Program-made: the position numbers and the translations under genes
Notes under the pieces: generated by a model
The model's database searches: none
Told to the model about the DNA's origin: nothing
The model's input: the letters and a program-made list of their open reading frames with translations, nothing else
Part shown: positions 1-9,341 of the stretch, piece by piece
Layout of the letters: each line of letters starts with the position of its first letter
How positions within the stretch are numbered: the stretch's first letter is position 1
DNA from: Pedobacter sp014947265
Lineage (GTDB): Bacteria > Bacteroidota > Bacteroidia > Sphingobacteriales > Sphingobacteriaceae
NCBI RefSeq assembly: GCF_014947265.1
Contig: NZ_JADCNK010000013.1
Coordinates: 62,001 to 126,000 of the forward strand
Length of the DNA stretch: 64,000 bases
Reading direction: 5' to 3'

Positions 1-506
1 CTGTTCGATTCATTTGTTGCAGTTTTTGCTGAGGCAATCAGTCCGCTTAGATCAATCTGTGAAACTTTTACAGCCTGATCGGTATCATATACACTAAGGA
101 TAGCCAACCAGGGAGCCTGATCTGGCGTTTCTTTTAACAGTTTAGCCTTTAGTTTTGTCGTTACAATAGAGCGTTCCCATGGAATAGTAGACCTGTTGAG
201 ACAAACGTGGGGCAATACCTTATCATAATCGCCTTGTGCATTTTCTGGCGGAAAAACCGAGGTAATAGCCCCAATTGGCAAACTAAATCGTGGGCCATTT
301 ACTGCAAATTTGTGAATGTTCTCATACTTTGTTTCTGGTACTATACCATCTGTGCTAGAACTGTCTTCCTTTTTCTTACTCGAAACAGTTTGCTGTACGG
401 TAATGGTACCAGTACCTACATTTAAAGGTGAAAGCTGGTTTTGTTTGAAGACGATGTTTCCCGTAAGCGGGCTTTCGCCTTTTGAATGAACTTCCTTAAC
501 AAACAT
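1..506 (-). CDS. Unrecognised protein, 5' part only, runs off left edge
   Basis: An open frame on the minus strand starts with ATG at 504-506 (start MFVKEVHSKGESP) and stays open to base 1, so at least 168 codons are present and the stop lies outside the window. No signal peptide or membrane segment is visible. The readable part has a Ser/Lys/Glu-rich stretch near residues 44-53, then a phrase 'VCLNRSTIPWERS' and 'APWLAILSVYD', which look like a folded beta-rich protein. I do not recognise the family and give no function. The frame is real by its length, its codon use and the absence of stops; the two opposite-frame ORFs that overlap it read like shadows. Nothing is known of its downstream neighbour. 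Confidence 0.7.
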   Translation of the reverse strand, partial: MFVKEVHSKGESPLTGNIVFKQNQLSPLNVGTGTITVQQTVSSKKKEDSSSTDGIVPETKYENIHKFAVNGPRFSLPIGAITSVFPPENAQGDYDKVLPHVCLNRSTIPWERSIVTTKLKAKLLKETPDQAPWLAILSVYDTDQAVKVSQIDLSGLIASAKTATNESN

Positions 507-1287
507 AAATATAATTGAAATGGGTTAATTTTTTTCGTAAAATCATATTGGGTAGTAATTATACACCGAACACTACTGCACCAATAAAAACGATAATATA
601 TTTTTTTAATCTGATGTTTTAAGTATGAGAAAAATCGAATAGTTAATGTGGAATCAACCTGATACCCCGGAAGGTGTACAATCACCTTTTTCATGGTAGT
701 GGTTAAGGTATTGCAGCTTGAGCCTTTTGCATGGTTTGTAAAATTAGCGTGTAAATTTAGACTACTATATTGCTTTGATTACCCAAATCTAATTAATTAT
801 ACTAAAGAAACAGGCTGACCGGAGGCTGGAGTTGTCTCCAATTATAGTACAGGACAAAGTAGTTTAATACAGCTTGAACCATAAGCTTATTTAAACAACT
901 ATTTGTTATTTTGACCTTAATGGCAATAGCGTTTATGCACAGAAGAATAGTTACAAATATCGCTAAAATCAGCAAGAGTGCGTTATGCTCTTTTATGGAA
1001 AGCTGCTGCCGTGAGCTTTCGATAATGCGTGCCTTCCTAAATAATAAAGGCCCATAAGCTATTTAATTATGGTTCATAAATAAAAGAAGCCCATAACAAA
1101 ATATGAACCCTACTATCAGCACTTTTGGCACAGAAAACTGAAAGTAGCGCAAAGTGATATCAAATCTGAATAGGAAATCAGCGACGCAGGTTTACTTATC
1201 CAGATTACTTTATTTGGTAAACAAAATGCAAATATCTTTGTTTCGCGTATATAAAATACGCTAACCTTTAATAAACCAACAAAATCA
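507..1287. other. Gene-free interval
   Basis: About 780 bases between the divergent edge gene and the lipoprotein gene at 1288. Short frames here show no protein-like composition. The interval must hold the two divergent promoters, but I could not place them with confidence. I see no long repeat. Confidence 0.5.
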
Positions 1288-2460
1288 ATGCCCATCCACC
1301 ACAAAAAAATATCCGGTTCAATCATCCTTACCTTACTAACCGCATTGCTGATATCGGCCTGCGGTAACCATTCCAATAGTACAGGTACACAACCACCAGC
1401 GAAAGACATTTCAGCCCCATGCCTTTCTTGCATAAAAGACATTTTAGCTATCCCTAATTTATATCACACTGTAAGTCTTGATGGTACCAGGCTAAATATT
1501 GACCTGCCTTATAATTATGAGCTGGAAAGTAAAGGTGGTACCTACGAATTTAAGTGGAAGTTATGCGACCTAAATATCGACAGTAATGATCCGGACTATT
1601 ACTATGCAGGGTTCAAAGACATGTTACCATATAAGCATTTCCAGGGCTTTGATGGACGATTGCATATTGTAAAATCAAAAGATCCGAATGCTGTTACTAC
1701 AGAGAAGTTCAAGTCAATGCAAAAGGATGGCGACGTCAAAATACTCTATTCAGACAGTAGCAGCGTTATCTACATTCAGAATGGTATGTATTGCACGTTA
1801 TACTTTCAATACCTGAAAGCGCAACATGCCTTCGCCATCTACCTGAACGAAGAAAAGACCGTTACCTATGAAGCTTCACCAAAACAACTAACAGATCTCG
1901 CAGCCGTAAAACTGCGGATGGCTAAAAACTTATTTGTTAGCCACAAAAATCCGGAAGCATTTAATTGGGCGGCCTATAAAAAAACACTTTCTCTGCTGGA
2001 GTCTGGACTTTTTGATAGCATCAGTGACCAGCTATACGGCAATATTAATTTTCCGGACAAAGAAGAAATGTTCTCTACAACCCTTGAAGGGAATTACCAA
2101 TTGGTTAGCATGATCAAGAGCCCTGCAACACTAACCTCTTTACGTAGTAGCCTGGATAAAATCCCCCAAAACAGTTTTGTAACGACAAAGGCTACTTTTG
2201 ATCAGAAGGCTGTTTCCTCTATAGCCTTTCTACGTGGTGATGACGACAAGATACGGGTGGCCTATAAAGACAGCCAGGCTTACATATTGGAATTCAAAGG
2301 TTACAATGGTTATATCAGTTACTTTGTCTGTTGTTTCACTTCTATACAGGCAAAGCCCGTGCTACTACTAACAGGGAACTATGCCAATACCCAGGAATTA
2401 CCCAACCTTGCGGCAGCCCGCTTATACTTAAATTTCTTTAAGGAAGGTATCCGTAAGTAA
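1288..2460 (+). CDS. Predicted lipoprotein of unknown function
   Basis: A 390-residue protein with a lipoprotein signal peptide: basic start (HHKK), hydrophobic segment, then the lipobox LISAC with the acylated Cys at residue 25. The mature part begins with a Ser/Thr/Gly-rich linker and continues as a mixed alpha/beta sequence with many aromatic residues (DYYYAGF, MYCTLYFQYL) and no internal membrane segments, so it should be anchored in the inner or outer membrane facing the periplasm or cell surface. No catalytic motif is visible and I do not recognise the family. It stands alone on the plus strand. The first ATG gives a complete signal peptide, so the start is probably right. Confidence 0.75.
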   Translation: MPIHHKKISGSIILTLLTALLISACGNHSNSTGTQPPAKDISAPCLSCIKDILAIPNLYHTVSLDGTRLNIDLPYNYELESKGGTYEFKWKLCDLNIDSNDPDYYYAGFKDMLPYKHFQGFDGRLHIVKSKDPNAVTTEKFKSMQKDGDVKILYSDSSSVIYIQNGMYCTLYFQYLKAQHAFAIYLNEEKTVTYEASPKQLTDLAAVKLRMAKNLFVSHKNPEAFNWAAYKKTLSLLESGLFDSISDQLYGNINFPDKEEMFSTTLEGNYQLVSMIKSPATLTSLRSSLDKIPQNSFVTTKATFDQKAVSSIAFLRGDDDKIRVAYKDSQAYILEFKGYNGYISYFVCCFTSIQAKPVLLLTGNYANTQELPNLAAARLYLNFFKEGIRK

Positions 2461-2600
2461 GCTCTTATATAATTTGAGAAAAATAGCTAATGGCGAATTC
2501 GTAGGTTTGGTAGTTTGTTATTATGGTGATTAAATTAGATTGCACATAAATTAATGGTAGTTATGAAATTGAATTTGTTTTTAAAGTCTGTCTTTACCAT

Positions 2601-3119
2601 TTATAATAACATCAATAGAAATGAAAATAGGAGAGAAGCAACCATCAATCTTTTAAAAACTATCTGCTTATATCTATAATGACAAATGAAATTTAGGCCA
2701 AACAATACAACAGTGCAGCATATCAGAAAAATCTGGATCAATAGACTTGGTTTAACGATGCAATAGTACAAATCTATTAGGGTATGCTTACCGTTAAAAC
2801 CGATGTAGGTAAATTTTAAATAGGTATTAACAAAAGGTAAATCATCTTTTAATATTTTAAAGTAAACTGGTTTATCATTGTAAATAATGGCTGGTTTTAA
2901 CAAACTTAAGAGGCCATTCCCCTTGTTCTCAAAAGTGCATTTATATCCACTTAAATTAAATTTAAAATAGGATATCCGATTTGTGGACTTATTAACTTCG
3001 CTCAAAACACCTTCAATTGGTACCAATCGGTTATATTGAATCAGCATCGTAATTGGCAGGAACGTCAATCCTATAAAAGAAAGAATAAATGTTATGGTTT
3101 TTAGGTTTGATTTCATCAA
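2601..3119 (-). CDS. Small membrane protein of unknown function
   Basis: A 172-residue protein with one hydrophobic segment near the N-terminus (about residues 8-28), a polar middle of about 85 residues, then two hydrophobic segments at the C-terminus (about residues 125-145 and 155-172). The central part is probably periplasmic. It starts 7 bases after the stop of the secreted protein gene at 3127-3699, on the same strand, so the two are likely cotranscribed. No family is recognised. The low complexity and AT-rich codon use match the surrounding accessory genes. Confidence 0.65.
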   Translation of the reverse strand: MMKSNLKTITFILSFIGLTFLPITMLIQYNRLVPIEGVLSEVNKSTNRISYFKFNLSGYKCTFENKGNGLLSLLKPAIIYNDKPVYFKILKDDLPFVNTYLKFTYIGFNGKHTLIDLYYCIVKPSLLIQIFLICCTVVLFGLNFICHYRYKQIVFKRLMVASLLFSFLLMLL

Positions 3120-3126
3120 ATACTAT

Positions 3127-3699
3127 TTATTTTTTCGATTTGTTTTTATTGTAAAGTGCAATGCATTTAGCCTGATAATCAAAATTTATCAAATCGCTAA
3201 ACGTTTCCAAATAGGTTTTCGGAAACACTAGTTCAGCATTAATAATGGACTTAATAACTTTGCCCTTAATCTTGGTTCTAATTATACCCACATATTTATT
3301 AGTAATTAGGTTTACACTCGATTCGTAAATTCCTTCGTTAGCATGATCTCTTCCCAGCATATCATCACTTCTGCGCATTTGTACTAACCGCATTTTCTTA
3401 GCTATTTTATCGTATGCAAACACACTGATAAAACCTGAGCGATCGTAATCGTTCCAAAACTCAAAACCTTTGGTGGTTGCCACCAATGTATTACCGAAAT
3501 TTAGGTGTGTGATTTCTTTGCTTTCTACTCGCTTATATTTTTGTGTAGATAGCCAAAGCATTAAAATATCTTTATCGCTATCTATAAATACGCTGTCTTT
3601 TTTTCCATCTCCGTCAAAATCTTTTACAATTTTACGGGTGGTTTGTGCGAAAGCACTGTTTACTAATAAGAGGAACAAGAAGGTGCTGAAGTATTTCAT
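3127..3699 (-). CDS. Secreted protein with one VCBS/FG-GAP-like calcium loop
   Basis: A 190-residue protein with a cleavable signal peptide ending at about FAQ-T (residue 19). Directly after it is DFDGDGKKDSVFID, the Asp/Gly-rich loop typical of VCBS or FG-GAP repeats, which binds calcium in that fold. A second phrase, DYDRSGFISVFAYD, may be a degenerate copy. The remainder, ending in a Lys-rich tail, has no catalytic motif. It is therefore likely a small exported beta-structured protein in the periplasm or outside the cell. It precedes the membrane protein gene at 2601-3119 by 7 bases and is probably cotranscribed with it. Confidence 0.65.
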   Translation of the reverse strand: MKYFSTFLFLLLVNSAFAQTTRKIVKDFDGDGKKDSVFIDSDKDILMLWLSTQKYKRVESKEITHLNFGNTLVATTKGFEFWNDYDRSGFISVFAYDKIAKKMRLVQMRRSDDMLGRDHANEGIYESSVNLITNKYVGIIRTKIKGKVIKSIINAELVFPKTYLETFSDLINFDYQAKCIALYNKNKSKK

Positions 3700-3845
3700 T
3701 TTTATTTTTTTTAGTTATTTATTAGGACGTTCTCAATAGGCGGGCTATCTACTAAATCTTTTTTATGAAGAATAAAAAAGGATATCGTTTCTATCCCTAA
3801 CGCAAAAATGTATGATGTAGAAAACAAGTTTTACAGCACTACTTT

Positions 3846-4076
3846 TTACTTCAGTACTTCCACTATTTCTTCCAAATTATTGGCCTTCGCAATTTCAATG
3901 GGCAATTTACCGTAATAAATGACATCACCGCAATCAAAAGTTTCTGTTTTGTTTTTATCTACATCTATTTTTATCAGGTACTGTACCATTGCTATATTAT
4001 TATTATTTATTGCAATTATTAATGCAGTTTCTCCATTGCATTCGTTAAAATCTAAATCATCCTTAGTTAATTTCAA
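3846..4076 (-). pseudogene. Ankyrin-repeat fragment
   Basis: About 76 codons reading as one and a half ankyrin repeats: a NGETALIIAINNNNIAMVQYL helix pair followed by LPIEIAKANNLEEIVEVL. There is no ATG; the frame can only begin with TTG at 4074-4076 or run further upstream to a TAG about 60 bases away without meeting any ATG. Ankyrin proteins are usually much longer, so this is best read as the 3' remnant of a larger gene, although a very short protein starting at TTG cannot be excluded. Ankyrin repeats mediate protein-protein contacts. Confidence 0.55.
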
Positions 4077-4411
4077 GGCATTCAGTACTTTATAATCCGA
4101 TCTGATGATTTTAAGGAACGAATTCTACCAATCATTCTTCAGCTGATTTCAAACTACGATTTATTTATCACTAGCTTATAAAACTATTATGAATAAAGAC
4201 TGTTGTTAAACCATCTATGATTTATTCGAACTTCAACAAACAATGAATACGTTTAAATGGAATTTAATATACCATTAATAAATCATTAGCAATAATTGAA
4301 CTTACAACCGGAATAGAGATTAAATTAATTTGAGTCATTAAACTCATTTAAAGTTAATTTCTCCAGCTTCCATACTATTTATCAAATCACCATCTATTAA
4401 AAATTAAACAA
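4077..4411. other. Gene-free interval
   Basis: About 330 AT-rich bases with no frame of interest beyond the upstream extension of the ankyrin fragment. It must contain the promoter for the secreted-protein gene at 4412; I could not locate it confidently. Confidence 0.45.
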
Positions 4412-5068
4412 ATGAAATTATTTCTATTTTGCGCTATTTTTTGCTTAGCCACGCCTTTTTATACAAAGGCACAGACAACTGCCGATATTGTCCAAACACT
4501 AGAGGAAAAATATAATTGGTCAAGGGCTAAGGTTATAGAGGAAAGCGTCACCATTAATGGCCCATCGGAAATGTTTACCAGAATTATGGCTGATAAGCGT
4601 TCTTTTGACATTTCAACTTTTTCTTATTTAAGTTCATACTTAGGCAAGTATTTTGATAAAGTTTATGGCACTGATATATTAAACTCTGCAGAAAAAACAT
4701 CCGTAAACACAACAGCTGAACAAAAAGCTGCATGTGCCAAAGAAATTTCCAAAATCGCGGGCAAATTTCATATCACATTAAATGCAAAAGGTGTCAAATT
4801 AACAGATAATAGCTACGAACTCAGCATGACCACTTTAACCACTATAGGAGAATTCCTGAATCCTGAAAGAGGCGTTGGGGTTGCGTTAGGATGGAGGCCG
4901 ATTGCGAAAAAAGTTGCGATAACTATTAATACGCTTAACAGAACAGGGCAACCTGTAGTTAAGTGGAGCAAGGACTTCAGTGCTTGTACAATAGATCTGC
5001 CTATAGTAGGAGACACTAATTATTCCAGTATAATCCTGGCTGGTTTGAAAAAGGGCGGGAAAATCTAG
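4412..5068 (+). CDS. Secreted protein of unknown function
   Basis: A 218-residue protein with a clear signal peptide (MKLFLFCAIFCLATPFYTKA, cleavage before QTT). The mature protein is soluble and mixed alpha/beta. It has a Thr-rich region and ends with a short Gly/Lys-rich tail. No catalytic motif or named domain is recognised. It is a single-gene unit: a strong hairpin terminator lies 33 bases after the stop. Probably periplasmic. Confidence 0.7.
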   Translation: MKLFLFCAIFCLATPFYTKAQTTADIVQTLEEKYNWSRAKVIEESVTINGPSEMFTRIMADKRSFDISTFSYLSSYLGKYFDKVYGTDILNSAEKTSVNTTAEQKAACAKEISKIAGKFHITLNAKGVKLTDNSYELSMTTLTTIGEFLNPERGVGVALGWRPIAKKVAITINTLNRTGQPVVKWSKDFSACTIDLPIVGDTNYSSIILAGLKKGGKI

Positions 5069-5101
5069 CACACAGCAACTGGCATTCTCTTGATAGCCTC
5101 T

Positions 5102-5133
5102 AAACCACTTAAAACAAATATTTTAAGTGGTTT
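5102..5133 (+). terminator. Rho-independent terminator
   Basis: Perfect 13-bp stem (AAACCACTTAAAA paired with TTTTAAGTGGTTT) with a 6-base loop, followed directly by TTCTTTG. It lies just after the stop at 5068 and should end that transcript. Confidence 0.8.
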
Positions 5134-5487
5134 TTCTTTGCACTCAAATTTTCCCTTTTTGTGCTTCTTTGCATAAATTTGTTTCTTATTTGTTCACGAT
5201 CATCAGATTTTGTTCCCCGAACGTTTTAGCGCGGAAATGACTTGAATTATTTACAAATGGTATTAAAGATACCTACAGAGCCAATCTGTGGAAATTTCCA
5301 TTCGGCACCTGAATTTTGGCTGTCAATGGTGGTCACGCGGGGGGGAAGCCGAAAGTAAGAGCGCATCCATCTTAACAAAGATTAACTGTGGAGGACTTAT
5401 TTTTCCAATTGGGAATTAATTTTCATTACAGCTTGTTTTATTGCGATTCCATACCAAACATTTCGAATATAATTTGTTTATTCGTTT
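5134..5487. other. Gene-free interval
   Basis: About 350 bases. The part at 5300-5360 contains a GC-rich stretch ending in a run of seven G and looks foreign to its AT-rich surroundings, perhaps debris from an insertion element, but no terminal repeats or transposase frame could be shown. Confidence 0.35.
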
Positions 5488-6102
5488 ATGTACAATAACC
5501 TGATACCGGCGACGCGAAATTATTACTTTTCTTTACTATTACTTATTTTCGTGAGTTCACAAGCTATAGGGCAGCCTCCTCCTAAAATGAAGGTTGACGT
5601 TCCGGCTAGTTTAAAATCTTTTATCCCACGAGGATACGAAGCTCTCGACCTTTCTACGGGCGATTTAAACGGCGATGCATATCCTGACGCGGTATTGATA
5701 CTTTACAAAAAAGGCGAAGAAAAAACATCAGATGTGATCTCTCATCCTGAGAAACGACCACTTCTACTGATGATTGGCCAGGCAAATAAAACCTATAAAA
5801 TTGCTGCCCGAAGCGATAATGCTGTATATTGTTTCGACTGCGGCGGACAAATGGGCGATCCGTTTATGGGAGTAACCATCAAGAATGGTTATTTTTCCGT
5901 AGAACATTATGGCGGCAGTGGCTGGCGATGGACCCGCATTGTGACCTTCAAATATTCGCCAGCAGATAAAAACTGGTTCCTTCATAAAGATGGTGGGGAG
6001 CGATTTCAGGCCATTAGTCATGAAGAGGTGAAAACTACAGTTAAAACCGTTAAAAACTTTGGCAAAGTTCCGTTTCAAAAATTTGATATTTATAAAGAAT
6101 AA
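5488..6102 (+). CDS. Secreted protein with DLNGD-type calcium loop, unknown function
   Basis: A 204-residue protein with a signal peptide (hydrophobic FSLLLLIFVSSQAIG, cleavage near residue 29). After a Pro-rich junction comes DLSTGDLNGDAYPDAVLIL, an FG-GAP/VCBS-like loop that resembles integrin-type calcium sites. The C-terminal half contains CFDCGGQMGDP and a Trp-rich stretch (GGSGWRWTR), giving a pattern of a compact extracytoplasmic domain also found in other Bacteroidota secreted proteins of unknown role. It is followed after 10 bases by another secreted protein gene, so the two probably form an operon. Confidence 0.65.
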   Translation: MYNNLIPATRNYYFSLLLLIFVSSQAIGQPPPKMKVDVPASLKSFIPRGYEALDLSTGDLNGDAYPDAVLILYKKGEEKTSDVISHPEKRPLLLMIGQANKTYKIAARSDNAVYCFDCGGQMGDPFMGVTIKNGYFSVEHYGGSGWRWTRIVTFKYSPADKNWFLHKDGGERFQAISHEEVKTTVKTVKNFGKVPFQKFDIYKE

Positions 6103-6112
6103 ACCAGCTAAA

Positions 6113-6907
6113 ATGAAGATGATCAATCAAGCCATGCGTTATACGCTACTATGTACAATAGCTACGCTGCTTTTTATCAGCGGAACACATGCACAACCAG
6201 CCGGCACTACCAACTTTTATCCTAACATTAAGGTCTACAATTTATCAGCTTTATGGCAGAGTGATAAACTTTTGCTGCTTAGCCTGAACAAATATGAACC
6301 CTTCCCTCAACCATTGGGGATTATTGGAAAAAACTATCAACGGTTTTATATCCATTATACTTCAGTAATCAAAGACGCTGGTAATCCTTATCAGTACAAG
6401 GTGCAGGGAAAAACAAGGGTAGGTACCCAGGTTAGACCATTTACCGGCACGATCAAAATTTTGCAGGCTGGTATTTACAAATCCGGAAATGCCTACGCAC
6501 CCGAAACCTATAAAGGCTATAAGCGTGGCCAGATGATTTGTAATTTAACAATCAATGAAGATAGTAAAATACCTGGAAGTGGAACCATAGCTGGGAATCT
6601 GACCACAAATTTTTGTTTGAATGCTAAAAATCAACTTCTTTACGATACATTGGATTTTGGGAGCGATGGTTATGGCAACAATCAGTTCAGCGGCAATTGG
6701 ATCGCAAATGGCAGTAAACAATCGCAAAAGCTGCAATTCGGTGATATTACCATCTATGATTCTCCGTTTAGCGATATTGATGGCATCACGGTTCCGCCAC
6801 AATATGAAAAGTATGGCTGGCAGAATTATGTAAGCGCAATCTCTAATGATAATCGCCCGGCCAGTAAAGCGGCTATAACTGAAGAAAAACGACAGTGGTG
6901 GAAGTAA
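6113..6907 (+). CDS. Secreted protein of unknown function
   Basis: The frame is open from 6059, but ATG at 6113 places a proper signal peptide at the N-terminus (MKMINQAMRYTLLCTIATL, ending at THA-Q) and leaves 10 bases after the upstream gene, so this start is preferred. The protein is then 264 residues. The mature part is beta-rich with many Tyr, Asn and Gly residues (YGNNQFSGNWIANGS) and no known motif. It may act with the product of the upstream gene because of the tight spacing. No family recognised. Confidence 0.65.
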   Translation: MKMINQAMRYTLLCTIATLLFISGTHAQPAGTTNFYPNIKVYNLSALWQSDKLLLLSLNKYEPFPQPLGIIGKNYQRFYIHYTSVIKDAGNPYQYKVQGKTRVGTQVRPFTGTIKILQAGIYKSGNAYAPETYKGYKRGQMICNLTINEDSKIPGSGTIAGNLTTNFCLNAKNQLLYDTLDFGSDGYGNNQFSGNWIANGSKQSQKLQFGDITIYDSPFSDIDGITVPPQYEKYGWQNYVSAISNDNRPASKAAITEEKRQWWK

Positions 6908-6979
6908 CTGTGCCATTTCTCAATATGTTTAGTTTGAAAGTTTTAGAACGCCATCATACGTGTATTCATTAGCCATCAA

Positions 6980-7225
6980 ATGGCTAAAGATATCAAAGCA
7001 GTCCAATGCCCGAAGTGTGGCAGTGTAAACAAAAATAAACAGCTGCTGCCAACTTATAGTGCATATCCCAGCTGCAATGAAAGCGAGTGCGGATCAATCA
7101 GCTATATAACAATTCGCAGCGGCGTAATAGGATGAGTTTTGGGATCACTAGAAAAAAAGCTGGCAAACCTTAGGTTTGCCAGCTTTAAATTGCCATTAAG
7201 AGTACCCATCAGGTCTGTGGCATGA
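6980..7225 (+). pseudogene. Possible remnant of a small zinc-ribbon protein
   Basis: From ATG 6980 the frame reads MAKDIKAVQCPKCGSVNKN, matching the start of small zinc-ribbon proteins of Bacteroidota (one CPKC knuckle). After about 30 residues the sequence turns into basic low-complexity text without the expected second C-x2-C knuckle, and the frame runs through the hairpin at 7156-7186. This suggests a decayed gene. The call rests on the first 20 residues only. Confidence 0.35.
7156..7186. terminator. Strong hairpin, probable bidirectional terminator
   Basis: A perfect stem of at least 14 bp (AAAGCTGGCAAACC with GGTTTGCCAGCTTT) closed by a TTA loop. On the minus strand the stem is followed by a run of seven T, the classical form. 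On the plus strand there is only a short T tail. It sits between plus-strand genes ending at 6907 and the minus-strand peptidase ending at 7574, so it could stop both. Confidence 0.7.
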
Positions 7226-7309
7226 AAAAAATAGGAATGACATCCTGTATGCGCTTTCTAACTTATTAGGTTTAAGATTTTGCATCCTGTAAAACTCATT
7301 GAGCTAAGA

Positions 7310-7365
7310 TGTCTAAGGTGGTCGTAGAATTAAAGACTACGCTGTTTAATTAACCACCTTAGACA
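7310..7365. repeat. Long inverted repeat with inner stem
   Basis: TGTCTAAGGTGGT at 7310-7322 is exactly repeated in inverted form at 7353-7365, and an inner CGTAG/CTACG pair (7323-7327 and 7337-7341) continues the structure. It lies in a gene-free stretch (7187-7573) downstream of the M48 peptidase gene. It could be a REP-like dispersed element or a second terminator; no T run follows. Confidence 0.6.
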
Positions 7366-7573
7366 CCTAAGAACAGCTAATTCATTAAATAATCCTATAG
7401 GCTTTCACACCGTATAAGAAATATAAGCTTATATGGTCCTTAAATGTCTTATATGGTCAAAAAAAATAATACTGAATATCAGTTGTTTACATAAATGTCA
7501 TTATAAGCAGAAGTATTTTTTAATTAGCAGAATTTTAAAGTGCGTAACTAAAAAACACGACTTATTACTGTAT

Positions 7574-8362
7574 CTATCCTGCTAAACCATCTTTTTTCGC
7601 TCTTGCAAGCACTTTCGCAGCACGGTCGGCGCTATCTGGATGTGAGCTTAGCATCTTTTCTGAATTGCTCTTTTTGGTACCTGAAGAACTTTCCATTTCA
7701 GCAAACTTATTAAAGGCACTGGCCAGGGCTGTTACTTTATAGTTGTGTTTCTTCATGAAATTGTATGCATACTCATCGGCTTCACTTTCTTGTTTACGGC
7801 TATATTTGCTATCTAAAATCGCGGTAGCAAAACTTCCTAACTGACTTTCTGATAAGCTGTTAATTGCGCCGGATTGCGAGGCTGCTGCATCCATCATTGC
7901 TTCTCTTTTATAAGCACTTTTCACTGCATCACGAGAATCTTTATTGGCAACATGTCCAATTTCGTGACCGATAATTCCTAACAATTCGTCGTCGGTCATG
8001 ATATCCATCAATGATGAAAATACGCGCACACTACCATCTGCACATGCGAAAGCATTGATATCTTTTACTTTATACACTTTAAAATTGAGCGCCAATCCAC
8101 CTTCATTCTTGTGTTTGGCGAATATTTTTTTAAGTCTAATGGTATATGGATCTTTTTCCGACGCTACAGTATTGTGCGTATCCATGTAACCCACTGCTTC
8201 TTTAGCAAGCCTCGATGCGTCTGCATCTGAGAAAGTTGCTGCCTTTACGCCCTTTTCAAGTGCACCAATACCTTTGGAATTTAATTTAATTTGTGCCGAT
8301 GCAAATGATACGGAGCCAAGCAACAATGCGCTAAGTGCTAAATGGGTAATTTTGTTTTTCAT
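7574..8362 (-). CDS. Secreted M48-family metallopeptidase
   Basis: Zinc metallopeptidase of the M48 (Ste24/HtpX/LoiP-like) family, secreted or periplasmic. The chosen start at 8362 gives MKNKITHLALSALLLGSVS with cleavage after ASA; longer in-frame extensions to 8440 lack signal-peptide logic. The catalytic motif HEIGH is present (GIIGHEIGHVANKDS), followed about 55 residues later by the third ligand region ESEADEYAYNF. Size (262 residues) matches the short soluble M48 group, such as LoiP and YcaL. These enzymes act in envelope quality control. It is a single-gene unit on the minus strand, divergent from the lipoprotein gene at 8746. Confidence 0.88.
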   Translation of the reverse strand: MKNKITHLALSALLLGSVSFASAQIKLNSKGIGALEKGVKAATFSDADASRLAKEAVGYMDTHNTVASEKDPYTIRLKKIFAKHKNEGGLALNFKVYKVKDINAFACADGSVRVFSSLMDIMTDDELLGIIGHEIGHVANKDSRDAVKSAYKREAMMDAAASQSGAINSLSESQLGSFATAILDSKYSRKQESEADEYAYNFMKKHNYKVTALASAFNKFAEMESSSGTKKSNSEKMLSSHPDSADRAAKVLARAKKDGLAG

Positions 8363-8745
8363 AATGATTTCGTTTATATAAGATTGATAGGATAACAGCG
8401 ACATGGTATAAATGTTTGAGTTGTAGTTCGTAATCATCATTAAAAAGGCAAGGAAAAGGATAAAATTTTAAAACGGTTTAGTTGCTGGTTAAAGTTTTTT
8501 TGGAATTGAAAATATTTCCATGGTTTTGCTTCGGCCTTTCAGTAGATTTTGTAGTATGGCGATCGCCAGTGAGGGGTTGATTATGATGGATTTGATTAAC
8601 CACAAAAAGTAAAACAGCACTTTCTATACGGTTAAATAGGGTAGGTACAGGTTTTTTAAAAGAATAGGTCGACAGCCTTTATTGAGAACGTTGAGGTAGT
8701 GGAAAATTAATTAAATCATTTTTGGACTTAATCTGTTTTAAATTC
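8363..8745. other. Divergent intergenic region with palindrome
   Basis: About 380 bases between two divergent genes. It holds a perfect 12-bp palindrome TGGCGATCGCCA at 8557-8568, which could be a protein-binding site or chance. No coding frame of interest. Confidence 0.4.
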
Positions 8746-9276
8746 ATGAAGAGGGTATTTTTAATCAGCGCAGCAAGTTTGATCATATTGAGCAGCTGCA
8801 GGGAAAAAACGGTGAGTCAGGATGCAATTCAGGCTCCTGCAAGTTCATTTTTTGCGACAAGTTACAGCGATCATAACGCCGAACAGCCATCTGAACAAAA
8901 AGCTGAGTCTACCGATGCGGCAATTCCATCAACCTGGGTCGGCAAATATTCTGCCTATTTCAGTTACGGCGATATCGCCGGGCAAAACGCAGGCTGGGAA
9001 TTAGACATCAGGATCACAAACAAAAAGATTACTGCGGAAGGAAACGGTTTCCAAATGGCGTTTTTTGATGAGTTAAGCGCTACAGCAAAGGGTTCTAAGC
9101 TAATTTTAACTCATCTTAAAAATGTATCTGGCTATCAAACAGGTAAAAGCATGAATCCCGAATTTATTTTAATCAAAGATCATGGTCAATTTTATGTCCA
9201 GTCAGAATGGATAGATGGAGATGTGAAAGCAAAACCAGGACGATTTGGTCATAAAATCGATAAAACTGGTTTATAA
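8746..9276 (+). CDS. Predicted lipoprotein, DUF5991-like
   Basis: Starting at ATG 8746 (rather than the in-frame 8722) the protein begins MKRVFLISAASLIILSSC, an ideal lipoprotein signal with the acylated Cys at residue 18. A low-complexity Ser/Ala/Gln linker of about 45 residues follows, and then a compact domain starting WVGKYSAYFSYGDI with GWELDIRITN and ending near residue 170. That domain resembles small calycin-like beta-barrel domains in Bacteroidota lipoproteins (I think of DUF5991, not certain). No catalytic residues are evident. Convergent with the gene at 9342-9863. Confidence 0.65.
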   Translation: MKRVFLISAASLIILSSCREKTVSQDAIQAPASSFFATSYSDHNAEQPSEQKAESTDAAIPSTWVGKYSAYFSYGDIAGQNAGWELDIRITNKKITAEGNGFQMAFFDELSATAKGSKLILTHLKNVSGYQTGKSMNPEFILIKDHGQFYVQSEWIDGDVKAKPGRFGHKIDKTGL

Positions 9277-9341
9277 CCTATGAGCTGTATTGATCCTACG
9301 AAGGAAATGCCATCCACAAGGTGATAAATTTGCAGTCTCCA

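Noticed and set aside
422..694. Minus-strand 90-codon frame
   Set aside because: It overlaps the better edge gene in another frame and has unnatural composition; read as a shadow.
1116..1442. Minus-strand 108-codon frame overlapping the lipoprotein start
   Set aside because: No signal or motif, and opposite to a convincing lipoprotein gene.
8557..8568. Palindrome TGGCGATCGCCA as a possible HIP1-like or operator site
   Set aside because: Only one copy noticed in the window and no link with a regulator; kept only as a note in the intergenic entry.
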